From: an uncultured Bacilli bacterium
GTDB lineage: Bacteria > Bacillota_I > Bacilli_A > ML615J-28 > CAG-313
NCBI GenBank assembly: GCA_934098295.1
Contig: CAKONV010000022.1
Span: 1-21,862 of the forward strand
DNA length: 21,862 nucleotides
Direction: 5' to 3'
How positions within the stretch are numbered: the first letter of the stretch is position 1; the number at the start of each line of letters is the position of its first letter. Under the pieces are notes generated by a model. That model did no database searches and had not been told where the DNA came from. It saw only the letters and a program-made list of their open reading frames with translations. Made by a program: the position numbers and the translations under genes. Positions 6,428 through 14,993 of the stretch are shown here, piece after piece.

Positions 6428-8365
6428 ATGAAAAAGAATTTTGCATTAATTCTTGTTTTCTTATTAACATTTACTTTAGTAAGTTGTTCAAAAGAATATA
6501 CTTATAAATTTGTTAATGAAGACGGAACTGTTTTATTGGAAGCTAAAGGTAAAAAGGGTAGTACAATTACTGCTCCTGCAACTAATCCTACAAAAGAAAG
6601 CACTGATGAGTTTTCTTATGAATTTACAGGATGGGATAAAGAAGTTGGTACTTTAGAAAGTGACATTACTTTTACAGCACAATATAAAGAAACTAAAAGA
6701 AAGTACACTTATAAATTTTTAAATGATGATGGAACTTTATTAAAAGAAGAAACGGTTGAATATGGAACTCTTCCAGTTGCTCCTGAAACGCCAACAAAAA
6801 CTGGTAGCGATGAATTCTCATATGTATTTGCTTCATGGGATAAAGAAATTGTTAAAGTTACTGGTGATGCAACATATACTGCTGTTTATACTTCAACAAC
6901 TAATGTTTATACATATAAATTTGTAAACTATAATAATGAAGTATTAAAGGAAGAAACAGTTAAGTATGGAACTCTTCCAACTGCTCCAGAAACTAATCCT
7001 ACAAAACCTGCAACTGAAGAATTTACTTACAACTTTGTTGGTTGGGATAAAGAAATTGTTAAAGTTACTGGTGATGTAGTGTATACTGCTGTATATGAAG
7101 AAGTTAAAAACAAATATACATATAAGTTTGTTGATTTCGATGGAACAGTATTGAAAGAAGAAACAGTTGATTATGGAACTGATCCTGTTACTCCAGATGA
7201 TCCCGTTAGAGAAGATGATGAAAACTGCTCTTATGAATTCATTGGATGGGATAAGGAAGTAGTAAAAGTTACTGGTGATGTAACATATACTGCTGTTTAT
7301 AAGAAAACTTTAAAAGAAATCAAATATAACTCACTTGTTGGTAAAAAAGTATCAATTTTAGGTGATAGTATTTCTACATTCTATTCTAAAGATTCAAGTA
7401 TGAATAGTTATTATAGCCAAGAAGGAAGATATTATTATCCTACTTATTGTGCTGATGTAAAAACTGTAGATAAAACTTGGTGGGGACAATTAATTAATAA
7501 TACTAAAATGGTTTTAGGAATTAATAACTCTTGGAGTGGATCTATGGCTGTTGGTAGTGATGAAAGTGCTGGTTGCAGTGATGCAAGACTTAATACTTTA
7601 GTAGAAAATGGTAATCCAGATATTGTAATTTTATATTTAGGTACTAATGATGTTTGTGCAGGTTATTCTGCTGCTCAATTCATTGCTGCATATGAAACAA
7701 TTTTATCAAAAATCTATAACTTATGCACAACTCAAGTATATGTATGTACTTTAGGATATTCAGAATATAAAGGCATGAAATATACAGAGGAAAATAGATT
7801 GGCTTATAATGAAGCTATTAAGAAGTTTGCTGCCGAAAATAAATTAGGCGTTATTCCTCTAGATGATTATGTAATGGAAGACAACTATAAATTATACTTA
7901 AATGACTACCTACATTATAAGTATAAAGGTACAACTTTACTTTCTCAAATTTTTGAAAAATCATTATGTGAATATAATGGAATTAAATATAGTGGTACTG
8001 TAGACGTTGAACATCCACAACCAGAACCTGTAGGACATGTAACAATTGGTGCTTATAACACTGGTGTATGGAACGAAAGCATTTATCCAAATAAAGTAAT
8101 TTTATATTCATATGATGCTATTGATAGAGGAAGTTCATTTATCTTCTACTACATTGTAAAGATAACTAAAGAGGGCGACAATTATAAAGTAACTGGTAAA
8201 AAAGATATAAATGTTGCTGAAACATTTGAAGCCTGTGATTACTACATTATGATTAGTTCATCATATCCTTCACATAAATTCTTTGATGAAGTAAATGTAA
8301 ATGATATGTTAGCTTTAACAGGTGATATTACTAGTGGTAATTGTGAATTTACATTAATTAAGTAA
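6428..8365 (+). CDS. Lipoprotein with four InlB-type repeats and an SGNH hydrolase domain
   Basis: The 645-residue protein starts with a lipoprotein signal ending in LVSC (cysteine 20), so it is anchored outside. Residues 24-291 hold four repeats of about 68-70 residues, each opening YTYKF and carrying a (G/S)WDKE core and TYTAVY-like end, resembling the InlB B-repeat/Listeria-Bacteroides repeat. Residues about 305-515 form an SGNH/GDSL hydrolase: GDSIS with nucleophile serine 314, GTND at 405-408, and D493-x-x-H496 in NDYLHYK. Such domains remove or move acyl groups on sugars; the substrate is not shown. About 110 C-terminal residues (TIGAYNTGVWNES onward) form a beta-rich domain I do not recognise. 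It has its own promoter and terminator. A surface-glycan esterase held away from the membrane by a stalk is the likeliest reading. Confidence 0.88.
   Translation: MKKNFALILVFLLTFTLVSCSKEYTYKFVNEDGTVLLEAKGKKGSTITAPATNPTKESTDEFSYEFTGWDKEVGTLESDITFTAQYKETKRKYTYKFLNDDGTLLKEETVEYGTLPVAPETPTKTGSDEFSYVFASWDKEIVKVTGDATYTAVYTSTTNVYTYKFVNYNNEVLKEETVKYGTLPTAPETNPTKPATEEFTYNFVGWDKEIVKVTGDVVYTAVYEEVKNKYTYKFVDFDGTVLKEETVDYGTDPVTPDDPVREDDENCSYEFIGWDKEVVKVTGDVTYTAVYKKTLKEIKYNSLVGKKVSILGDSISTFYSKDSSMNSYYSQEGRYYYPTYCADVKTVDKTWWGQLINNTKMVLGINNSWSGSMAVGSDESAGCSDARLNTLVENGNPDIVILYLGTNDVCAGYSAAQFIAAYETILSKIYNLCTTQVYVCTLGYSEYKGMKYTEENRLAYNEAIKKFAAENKLGVIPLDDYVMEDNYKLYLNDYLHYKYKGTTLLSQIFEKSLCEYNGIKYSGTVDVEHPQPEPVGHVTIGAYNTGVWNESIYPNKVILYSYDAIDRGSSFIFYYIVKITKEGDNYKVTGKKDINVAETFEACDYYIMISSSYPSHKFFDEVNVNDMLALTGDITSGNCEFTLIK
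6497..7300 (+). repeat. Four tandem repeats coding for the InlB-like stalk
   Basis: Repeat units begin near 6497, 6704, 6908 and 7115, each 204-207 bases long, and the last ends near 7300. Units 2-4 share long stretches such as the codons for LKEETV and VKVTGD, and repeat 1 is the most diverged. The last copies look most alike, suggesting recent unequal crossing-over in this part of the gene. Confidence 0.8.
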
Positions 8366-8370
8366 ATCAT

Positions 8371-8401
8371 AAAAGGATTATCGTAATGATAATCCTTTTT
8401 T
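8371..8401 (+). terminator. Terminator after the SGNH lipoprotein gene
   Basis: AAAAGGATTATC (8371-8382) pairs perfectly with GATAATCCTTTT (8388-8399) around a five-base loop and ends in a T run, six bases after the stop codon. Confidence 0.93.
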
Positions 8402-8461
8402 ATTTAGAGTTAATTTGATAATTAATTTAAAAATAAAATGTTTTCTTTTTTTAAAAAAATA

Positions 8462-8476
8462 GTAAAACGTTTGCAT
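8462..8476 (-). promoter_or_regulatory. cre-like operator on the ABC operon -35 box
   Basis: On the minus strand this reads ATGCAAACGTTTTAC, matching 8 of the 10 fixed positions of the cre consensus WTGNAANCGNWNNCW. It covers the -35 hexamer TTGCAT (8471-8476), so binding would repress. A similar site lies before the alcohol dehydrogenase gene. The binding protein would be CcpA or another LacI-family regulator, none of which is in the window. Confidence 0.45.
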
Positions 8477-8499
8477 ATGGTTGAAAAAAATAGTATAAT
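8471..8499 (+). promoter_or_regulatory. Promoter of the ABC transporter operon
   Basis: TTGCAT (8471-8476) and a perfect TATAAT (8494-8499) are 17 bases apart. The start would be near 8506, leaving a 36-base leader with GGAGG (8530-8534) seven bases before the ATG at 8542. Confidence 0.8.
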
Positions 8500-8541
8500 G
8501 ATATTGTAAAAATTATAATTATATAATTTGGAGGAATTAAA

Positions 8542-9732
8542 ATGAAAAAATTATTTGTTTTTTGTTTACTAATGATTGGAATCGTTTCTCTTGTTAGCTG
8601 TTCATCAGATGATACAAAAGAAAAGACAATCGATGATAAAGTTGCCGAAGCACAAAAAATGACTACAGAGGAACTATTAGCTAAGGCTAAAGAAGAAACT
8701 GGAAAATTTATAGCTTATGGTAATACTTCACGTATAACTTCAGCAATGACTAATTTTATTGCTAAATATGGAAGTGAACTTGGTTTAACAGATAGTAATG
8801 CTATAGCTTCAAAACAATCAGATACTAATATCTATACATTACTAGGAAATGAATTTTCACTTGCAAATAATGCTGAAGGTGCATCTTTCGTACTTGTACA
8901 AGATTCAGCTACTCTTGCAACATATCGTGAAAAGACAAAAATGTTAACAAACTATGTACCTTCATTCGTAACTAATAAGCTTGATAAAAATGAACTTGTT
9001 CCACTAGTACATCAATATATTAATAAATTATTTATGTGGAATAACCAAGGAGAAAATGTACCAGCATTTACAAATGTATGGCAATTAACATTACCTGAAT
9101 TTGCTGGAAAAATCTATTTCAAAAATCCTAACTCAGAACAAGTAAATATGAACTTCTTAGTTATGTTAACTAGTCCTGAATGGACAGCAAAACTTGAAAC
9201 AGCATATGAAGCACAATTTGGTAAAAAATGGGTTAAAGAAGACAAATATGAATCAATTTCATATAAATGGATTGCTGAATTCTTAAATAATGCGGACATT
9301 ACTTCTTATTCATCAGACACAAAGATGGCTGCAGGTGTTTCTAAAGCTCAAGGTACTGGTGGTTTATTTGTATTATCTAAACTAAGAGATTCATCAGTTA
9401 CTTCTGAAAACATTACAGTTGGTGCTTGGGAAGAAAAATCTATTACACCTTTTGCTGGATTTATGTATTCAATTTATGCACAAATCGCAACTAATGCTCC
9501 ACGTCCTTATACAGCTATGTTATTTGCTAATTATTTAATGACTGAAGAAGGATTCACACCATGGTTATCATCAGTAGGTGGTTATTCTTCAAATCCTGAC
9601 ATTGCTCCATTTGAAGGCGATAAATCAATTTCTTTCTATAAGAATTGTCTAGTAGTTGAAGATGGTAAATACATCAACAGTGTAAAAGTTAGTGTTGAAG
9701 ATTATATCAATAAATTAATTGCTAGTAAGTAA
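8542..9732 (+). CDS. ABC transporter substrate-binding lipoprotein
   Basis: The 396-residue protein has a lipoprotein signal with LVSC (cysteine 20), so it sits on the outer face of the membrane. About 35 polar helical residues follow, then a periplasmic-binding-protein type II fold beginning GKFIAYGNTSRI and continuing to FANYLMTEEGFTPWLSSVGGYSSNP, the usual closing region of the family that includes iron(III), spermidine/putrescine, phosphonate and AfuA-type hexose-phosphate binders. The next genes supply its permease and ATPase. The residues do not let me name the ligand; the kinase-fold protein at the end of the operon favours a sugar or sugar-like compound, which is inference. The strong hairpin after the gene probably keeps its message more abundant than the permease message. 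Confidence 0.88.
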   Translation: MKKLFVFCLLMIGIVSLVSCSSDDTKEKTIDDKVAEAQKMTTEELLAKAKEETGKFIAYGNTSRITSAMTNFIAKYGSELGLTDSNAIASKQSDTNIYTLLGNEFSLANNAEGASFVLVQDSATLATYREKTKMLTNYVPSFVTNKLDKNELVPLVHQYINKLFMWNNQGENVPAFTNVWQLTLPEFAGKIYFKNPNSEQVNMNFLVMLTSPEWTAKLETAYEAQFGKKWVKEDKYESISYKWIAEFLNNADITSYSSDTKMAAGVSKAQGTGGLFVLSKLRDSSVTSENITVGAWEEKSITPFAGFMYSIYAQIATNAPRPYTAMLFANYLMTEEGFTPWLSSVGGYSSNPDIAPFEGDKSISFYKNCLVVEDGKYINSVKVSVEDYINKLIASK

Positions 9733-9753
9733 GAAATTTAAAGATTAGTTATT

Positions 9754-9797
9754 AATAATGGTGAGTAACTTTCAAAATGAAAATACTCACCATTATT
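9754..9797 (+). terminator. Strong hairpin between binding protein and permease
   Basis: AATAATGGTGAGTA (9754-9767) pairs perfectly with TACTCACCATTATT (9784-9797). The loop itself can form a second small stem (TTTCA 9770-9774 with TGAAA 9778-9782). Only four T follow, so this is a weak terminator or an mRNA-stabilising structure rather than a full stop, consistent with the permease gene having no promoter of its own. Confidence 0.7.
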
Positions 9798-9814
9798 TTA
9801 TTGGAGGAAAATAA

Positions 9815-11626
9815 ATGAAATCTGCTTTATACACTGAAAAAAAACCTTTCAAGAAACGAGCAAAGAGAATTTTAAATGAAATCGCAAGGTATTTTAGGCA
9901 ACCTGCTAATGTGATTTTAGTAATTTCATGTGTTGTTTTACTTTATTTAAATTTAAGACCATTAATTGCATTATTATCTTCTACTTTTAAAGTACATATA
10001 CCTGAGATAATGTTTGCACCTAATTTAGAAATTGGTCAAAGAACAATGTTATGGTGGAAACGATTATTTGCATCAAATATGAGTAAAGTCCTTTTCTGGA
10101 TACCACTTAGAAATTCTCTTGTAATGTCAATTTTATCATCAGTTATTGCTATTTTATATGGTGGTATTGTTGCTTTCTTAATTACAAGAACAAATATTAA
10201 AGCTAAGAAGTTTTTATCTTCAATCTTTGTATTCCCATACATAATGCCATCTTGGACATTAGCAACTTTCTGGCAAAACTTTTTCCAAAACCCAAATATT
10301 GGAAGTAAGCTTGGTGGTATGCTATATAATCTAACTGGTATTTGTGTTCCTAGTGGCGTTGTTTATGGTATCGTTCCATGTGCCGTCGTTTTAGGATTGC
10401 ATTATGCGCCTTTTGCTTATATTTTAATAGGTGGAATTTTAAGAAACATGGATGCAAATTTAGAAGAAGCTGCTGTTATTTTAAAGGCATCACGTTTTAA
10501 AATTATTAGAAAAATAACAATTCCTATTGTCATGCCAGCCCTATTATCAACATTCCTATTGGTATTTGCTAGTTCAATGAGTGCTTATGCTGTTCCACAA
10601 TATTTAGGTGGTGGAAGTTATGTGCTTACTACTTACATGAAACAGTTCTTTAATAAAGGCTATTTAGGACAAGGATATATTATTTCTGTTATAATGATTA
10701 TTTTTGGAGCTGCTATTTTAATAGCAAACCAAAAGATTACAGGAAAGAGAAAATCATTTACAACTGTATCTGGTAAATCTGGACAAGTATCTTACATTAA
10801 TTTAAAAGGTGCTAATATACCTGTTTCAATTCTACTAGTAATTTTATCTTTATTCTGCTCTATTTTACCATTAGTAACTTTCGCATTAGAATCACTATGT
10901 GTTAAATCAGGAGACTATTCAACTTTCACTTTACAATATTGGATTTCTAGAACACAAACAGATGCGAATACTGGTGTTGTTGGTATCCTATTTGAGAAAC
11001 AAGTTTGGAAAGCATTTAAGAATTCAATTGTATTGGCATTAACATGTGCATTAATTGCTGGAACACTAGGAATATTAATTGGTTATGCTGTAAGTAAAAG
11101 AAGAGGTGCTAAAATTGCCAAATTAGTTGATAGTTTAGCTTTCTTACCTTATTTAATGCCATCAATGGCATTAGGAGCTGCCTTCTTAGCTATTGGTGGT
11201 GAATGGGGTTTACAAAAATCATTCGTTCTTTTAATTATTGTAGGATCTGTTAAATATTTACCATTTGCTTCTAGAAGTGGTATTAACGCAATGCTTCAAT
11301 TATCTAAAGAAATTGAAGAAGCTGCTTTGATTGTCGATGTTAAATGGTGGAAACGAATGTTAAAGATTATTTTCCCAATTCAAAAATCAACATTCATTTC
11401 TGGCTATTTATTACCATTTACATCATGTATGCGTGAATTATCACTATTCGTTTTATTATCAGCAGGATCAACAATGTTGCTTACAACATTACTTGATGAA
11501 TGGATGTTATGGTGGCCACAATCTGCTAATGCATTGAATTTATTAATTATATTAACAGTGCTTCTTGTTAATTTTGTTGTAAACAAATTAACGGGTGCTT
11601 CAATCGATAAAGGCGTAGGAGGATGA
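9815..11626 (+). CDS. Fused double ABC transporter permease
   Basis: The 603-residue membrane protein holds two copies of the binding-protein-dependent permease domain in one chain, as in the FbpB/AfuB and ThiP types, with about 12 membrane segments. Both coupling loops that contact the ATPase are visible: EEAAVILKASRFKI near residue 217 and EEAALIVDVKWWKR near residue 498. The start has GGAGG (9803-9807) seven bases before it. It comes after the binding lipoprotein and four bases before the ATPase gene, whose AGGAGG (11617-11622) is inside the end of this gene, so the two are coupled. One chain forms the whole pore with two copies of the ATPase. Confidence 0.93.
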   Translation: MKSALYTEKKPFKKRAKRILNEIARYFRQPANVILVISCVVLLYLNLRPLIALLSSTFKVHIPEIMFAPNLEIGQRTMLWWKRLFASNMSKVLFWIPLRNSLVMSILSSVIAILYGGIVAFLITRTNIKAKKFLSSIFVFPYIMPSWTLATFWQNFFQNPNIGSKLGGMLYNLTGICVPSGVVYGIVPCAVVLGLHYAPFAYILIGGILRNMDANLEEAAVILKASRFKIIRKITIPIVMPALLSTFLLVFASSMSAYAVPQYLGGGSYVLTTYMKQFFNKGYLGQGYIISVIMIIFGAAILIANQKITGKRKSFTTVSGKSGQVSYINLKGANIPVSILLVILSLFCSILPLVTFALESLCVKSGDYSTFTLQYWISRTQTDANTGVVGILFEKQVWKAFKNSIVLALTCALIAGTLGILIGYAVSKRRGAKIAKLVDSLAFLPYLMPSMALGAAFLAIGGEWGLQKSFVLLIIVGSVKYLPFASRSGINAMLQLSKEIEEAALIVDVKWWKRMLKIIFPIQKSTFISGYLLPFTSCMRELSLFVLLSAGSTMLLTTLLDEWMLWWPQSANALNLLIILTVLLVNFVVNKLTGASIDKGVGG

Positions 11627-11630
11627 TAAA

Positions 11631-12734
11631 ATGCCAGAAATTGTATTAAAGAATGTAACTAAAAAATGGGGTAATTTTACTGCCGTAGACAATTTGAATA
11701 TGACAATTAAAGATAGAGGATTTGTTACTCTACTGGGACCATCAGGATGTGGAAAAACGACAACATTAAGAATGATTGCCGGTTTAGAAACTCCTACAAG
11801 TGGAACGATAACAATAGATGGCGTAACTGTGTTCGACTCGGAAGAGGGAATAAATGTTTCTCCAGCAAAAAGAGATATTGGTTTCTTATTCCAAAATTAT
11901 GCCCTATGGCCCCATATGACTGTTTATCAAAATATTGCCTTTGGACTTGAAAATTTAAAATGGAAAAAAGAAGATATTAAACAAAGAGTTGCGGAACTGC
12001 TTAAATTATTAAAAATTGAACAATTTGAAAAAAGATATCCTTCAGAATTGTCAGGTGGCCAACAACAACGTGTTGCTATCGCAAGAACCCTAGCTCCTAA
12101 ACCAAGAGTATTATTTATGGACGAGCCATTATCAAATCTTGATGCCAAATTAAGATTAGAAATGAGAACCGAATTAAAAAGATTACATAGAGAAACCAGT
12201 TCGACATTTGTATATGTTACTCATGATCAACTAGAAGCTATGACTTTAGCTACCGAGGTATGTTTGATGAAGGAAGGAGTTGTTCAACAATATGATCCAC
12301 CTCTTCATGTTTACACAAACCCTAATAATTTATTTGTAGCCGATTTCGTTGGTAATCCTACAATGAACTTTTTACAAGCTACTGCTACTAAAACGGGACC
12401 TAATAAAGCATTAATTAATTTTGGTGAACATAAGTTTACTTTTGAGTCTAAAGAAGATTTTGAATTAAAAGGCGATAAAGTAATTATGGGTATAAGACCT
12501 GAATTTATTAAAATTGGTGGTAATAAAATTAAAACAAAAGTATATTCAACTTTGCCATCAGGTATGGAAACAACAGTAAAACTTGACATGAATGGTACTG
12601 TGCTAACGTCAGTAGTGTTTGGAACTATTGACTATGAAGTTGATAAAGAAATAATGATAGAATTTGTTAGTGATGGTATTATTATATTTGATGAAGATTC
12701 AAAAGTTAATATTGCTCAAGGAACACTACAATAA
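11631..12734 (+). CDS. ABC transporter ATP-binding protein
   Basis: The 367-residue importer ATPase has Walker A GPSGCGKT (36-43), the Q-loop glutamine at 88, signature LSGGQ (140-144), Walker B LFMDEP (161-166) and the switch histidine at 198 in VTHDQ. Residues about 235-367 form the OB/TOBE-type C-terminal domain found in MalK, PotA and FbpC proteins, with the typical MGIRPEF stretch; this part often senses regulators or substrate. It powers the double permease encoded just upstream. The next gene starts two bases after its stop. Substrate class cannot be read from the ATPase. Confidence 0.95.
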   Translation: MPEIVLKNVTKKWGNFTAVDNLNMTIKDRGFVTLLGPSGCGKTTTLRMIAGLETPTSGTITIDGVTVFDSEEGINVSPAKRDIGFLFQNYALWPHMTVYQNIAFGLENLKWKKEDIKQRVAELLKLLKIEQFEKRYPSELSGGQQQRVAIARTLAPKPRVLFMDEPLSNLDAKLRLEMRTELKRLHRETSSTFVYVTHDQLEAMTLATEVCLMKEGVVQQYDPPLHVYTNPNNLFVADFVGNPTMNFLQATATKTGPNKALINFGEHKFTFESKEDFELKGDKVIMGIRPEFIKIGGNKIKTKVYSTLPSGMETTVKLDMNGTVLTSVVFGTIDYEVDKEIMIEFVSDGIIIFDEDSKVNIAQGTLQ

Positions 12735-12736
12735 AT

Positions 12737-14050
12737 ATGATAATAGATAAAGATTTTAAACCTATTTATTTAGTATGTGAAGAAATGGAAAGGGGAGGTA
12801 ATATTCCCTTCTCCATTTCTGTTTTTAGAGATGATGAATTACTTTCAACATTCAAATCAAAAATTACTAAAAATTTTGATGAATCGTATACATATTTCAA
12901 ACAAATGTTTTTAACAGTTTTTTGGATATATGGCGGAAATAAAGTTTTTATAAAGGGAAATGAAAAATATCTTTTAAAGATATTGGATTCTTTATTAAAA
13001 GATGAAGAAGTTAAAATTACTTTGGAAACAATGAAAGAAATATTTCATAGTGATGTTCTTGTTACCTATTCAAAAGAACCATTACCAAAAAGAACAATAA
13101 AAAAAGTAAAATTAGCAAGTAGTTTCAAAGGAAACCGTATTGGATTTGATGCTGGTGGTTCTGATCGCAAAGTTTCTTCGGTAGTAGATGGTAAAGTAAT
13201 ATTTGAAGAAGAAACAGTGTGGTTACCAAAAGAAAATCCCGATTGGCATTATCATGAAAAAGGTATTATAGATTCTTTAAACAAAGCAGCTGAAAAGTTA
13301 AAAACAGTAGATGCAGTTGGAGTATCAACATCGGGAATTATCATTGATAATAAAATGGTTCAAGCTGCTCTATTTGTAAAAGTTCCAAGAAAAGATATTA
13401 TTGAACATGTTGAAACTATATATATAGATATTATAAAAAAGAAATTTCCTTCAGCATCATTTTCTATCATAAACGATGGTGATATATCAGCAATAGCTGG
13501 AGCCAACTACTACAAAAAGAAAAATGTTTTAGGACTTGCGTTTGGAACAAGTGAAGCCGCTGGTTATTGTTATAATAATAAAACAATAAGTGGATACTTT
13601 AATGAACTAAGTAAAGTTCCTATTGATTTTAACCCAAATGCAGCAATTCATAAAACAATGGGAATAAAGGGTGCTGGTTCAAGATATTTATCACAAAGTG
13701 GCGCAATTAGACTTGCGGAAATGCAGGGTATGTCATTAAATGGTACCTTGGCCGAAAAATTAAAACAAATTCAACAAGAAGTGGTAAATAACAATCCTTT
13801 GGCGATAAATATTTTTAAAGATATGGGTATATATTTAGCAACAGCTCTTATATTTTATAGTAGATTTTATAAAATTGATAATGTTATTATACTTGGTAGA
13901 GTAACATCTAGTGTTGGTGGAGAAATAATGCTAAATAGTTGTATGGACTATTTAAAAGAACATAAACGATTAGAAAATGTTACTATCTATTTACCTGATG
14001 AAAACTTTAGAAGACTAGGTCAATCATTTATTGCTAGTAGTATAGGATAA
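12737..14050 (+). CDS. ROK-like sugar-kinase-fold protein of the ABC operon
   Basis: The 437-residue protein has about 130 N-terminal residues of a domain I do not recognise, then an ASKHA/ROK-type fold: RIGFDAGGSDRK (phosphate-binding loop) near residue 135, GVSTSGIII, IINDGDISAIAGANYY, and LGLAFGTSEAAGY, ending in VIILGRVTSSVGGEI. The cysteine cluster (CxCGxxGCxE) of classical zinc-binding ROK sugar kinases is absent. It starts two bases after the ATPase stop with only AAGGA about 14 bases upstream, so it depends on translational coupling. A kinase for the imported compound or a sensor with a kinase fold are both possible. The terminator follows directly, so it is the last gene of the operon. 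Confidence 0.75.
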   Translation: MIIDKDFKPIYLVCEEMERGGNIPFSISVFRDDELLSTFKSKITKNFDESYTYFKQMFLTVFWIYGGNKVFIKGNEKYLLKILDSLLKDEEVKITLETMKEIFHSDVLVTYSKEPLPKRTIKKVKLASSFKGNRIGFDAGGSDRKVSSVVDGKVIFEEETVWLPKENPDWHYHEKGIIDSLNKAAEKLKTVDAVGVSTSGIIIDNKMVQAALFVKVPRKDIIEHVETIYIDIIKKKFPSASFSIINDGDISAIAGANYYKKKNVLGLAFGTSEAAGYCYNNKTISGYFNELSKVPIDFNPNAAIHKTMGIKGAGSRYLSQSGAIRLAEMQGMSLNGTLAEKLKQIQQEVVNNNPLAINIFKDMGIYLATALIFYSRFYKIDNVIILGRVTSSVGGEIMLNSCMDYLKEHKRLENVTIYLPDENFRRLGQSFIASSIG

Positions 14051-14058
14051 TAAAAAAT

Positions 14059-14097
14059 AAAATTATTTTACTAAAGATATAGTAAAATAATTTTTTT
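14059..14097 (+). terminator. Terminator of the ABC transporter operon
   Basis: A perfect 15-bp stem (14059-14073 with 14080-14094) around the loop AAGATA ends in a run of seven T. It closes the four-gene operon. Bases 14098-14170 hold nothing else I recognise. Confidence 0.93.
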
Positions 14098-14173
14098 ATT
14101 TAAACACTACCCTGTTTTTAAAACTAACCATATAGTTGACTAAATTTTACCACCTTACTTTTAGCCTATAATT

Positions 14174-14202
14174 TTGACAATTAAAATAAGATTTGTTATA
14201 AT
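14174..14202 (+). promoter_or_regulatory. Consensus promoter of the HD-domain gene
   Basis: TTGACA (14174-14179) and TATAAT (14197-14202) are both perfect and 17 bases apart, the best sigma-A promoter in the window. It implies a start near 14209 and strong constitutive expression. It also shows that the in-frame TTG at 14174 cannot be the start codon of the gene. Confidence 0.93.
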
Positions 14203-14227
14203 ATATAAGAGTTTGGAGGCATTTATT

Positions 14228-14884
14228 ATGGGAAATAATCTTAACGATATTGAACAAAAAACAATTGAAGTAAAAAGAGAAGAATTAGAGAAATTAATGC
14301 ATAGTCTTAATAATATTGATTTTGCTATGGCAATTGCTTTTTTTTCTTTTTTAGGTAAAAAAAGGAAAATAGAAAATATACCAGCAGTTATGCATTCATT
14401 TGAAGTAGGTAATATTGTTTCCCATTTTACAGAAAATGTTGATGTAATTTCAGCTGGGCTTTTGCATGATACTTTAGAAGATACAAAAGTAACTTACGAT
14501 GAAATAAAAGGTCAATTCAATGATTATGTTGCCGAACTAGTAAAAACGGTAACCGAAGAAAAAATTGAAGGTTTAGACCCTAGTATTACTTGGCATTTAA
14601 GAAAAGAAAGAATGATTGAAGTTGCAAATACTACTAAAGATATAAATGTTAAGTATATATTGCTGGCAGATAAATTATCAAATATACGATCCTTGCATAG
14701 TTCATTTTCTAAATATGGAAAAGGAATTTGGGAATATTTAAATGAAGAAGATCCTACCGAACAATATTGGTATTATAAAAACATGCTAAAGGCATTAGAA
14801 GAATTGTCTGACACATATGAATATGAAGAATTATCACGTTTAATATCATTGGTTTTTAAAGAACAAATAGATAAAACTATATAG
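14228..14884 (+). CDS. HD-domain phosphohydrolase, SpoT/MESH1-like
   Basis: The 218-residue protein carries the HD-type metal site of the (p)ppGpp hydrolase family: histidine 56 in MHSFEVG, HD at 80-81 in GLLHDTLEDT, and aspartate 148 in LADKLSNIRSL, which is the spacing of SpoT/MESH1 enzymes. There is no synthetase, TGS or ACT domain, so it would be a stand-alone hydrolase acting on an alarmone or another nucleotide. The start is ATG 14228, with GGAGG (14215-14219) eight bases upstream and the promoter -10 at 14197-14202. It is a single gene closed by a terminator that overlaps its stop. Substrate is inferred from the family only. Confidence 0.85.
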   Translation: MGNNLNDIEQKTIEVKREELEKLMHSLNNIDFAMAIAFFSFLGKKRKIENIPAVMHSFEVGNIVSHFTENVDVISAGLLHDTLEDTKVTYDEIKGQFNDYVAELVKTVTEEKIEGLDPSITWHLRKERMIEVANTTKDINVKYILLADKLSNIRSLHSSFSKYGKGIWEYLNEEDPTEQYWYYKNMLKALEELSDTYEYEELSRLISLVFKEQIDKTI

Positions 14885-14917
14885 ATATATCTTTATCGAT
14901 ATATCTATATTTATTTT
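14881..14917 (+). terminator. Terminator overlapping the HD gene stop codon
   Basis: ATAGATATATC (14881-14891) pairs with GATATATCTAT (14898-14908) and is followed by a T-rich stretch. The left arm includes the TAG stop, so the hairpin forms right at the end of the gene. Confidence 0.75.
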
Positions 14918-14924
14918 TTATATT

Positions 14925-14939
14925 ATGTAAACGGTTGAA
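14925..14939 (+). promoter_or_regulatory. cre-like operator on the alcohol dehydrogenase -35 box
   Basis: ATGTAAACGGTTGAA matches 9 of the 10 fixed positions of the cre consensus WTGNAANCGNWNNCW, and overlaps the -35 hexamer TTGAAA (14935-14940). Together with the site at 8462-8476 it suggests carbon-source repression of both units by one LacI-family protein. Confidence 0.55.
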
Positions 14940-14964
14940 ATAAGGGCCAAAAATGTAGTATAAT
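14935..14964 (+). promoter_or_regulatory. Promoter of the alcohol dehydrogenase gene
   Basis: TTGAAA (14935-14940) and TATAAT (14959-14964) are 18 bases apart. The leader is short, with a strong AAGGAGG (14978-14984) nine bases before the ATG. Confidence 0.78.
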
Positions 14965-14993
14965 ATTAGTAGATTCTAAGGAGGTATTTTAGA

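Noticed and set aside
14174..14227. Eighteen extra N-terminal codons of the HD-domain protein from a TTG start
   Set aside because: This stretch is the perfect -35/-10 promoter and its leader; ATG 14228 has its own ribosome binding site.
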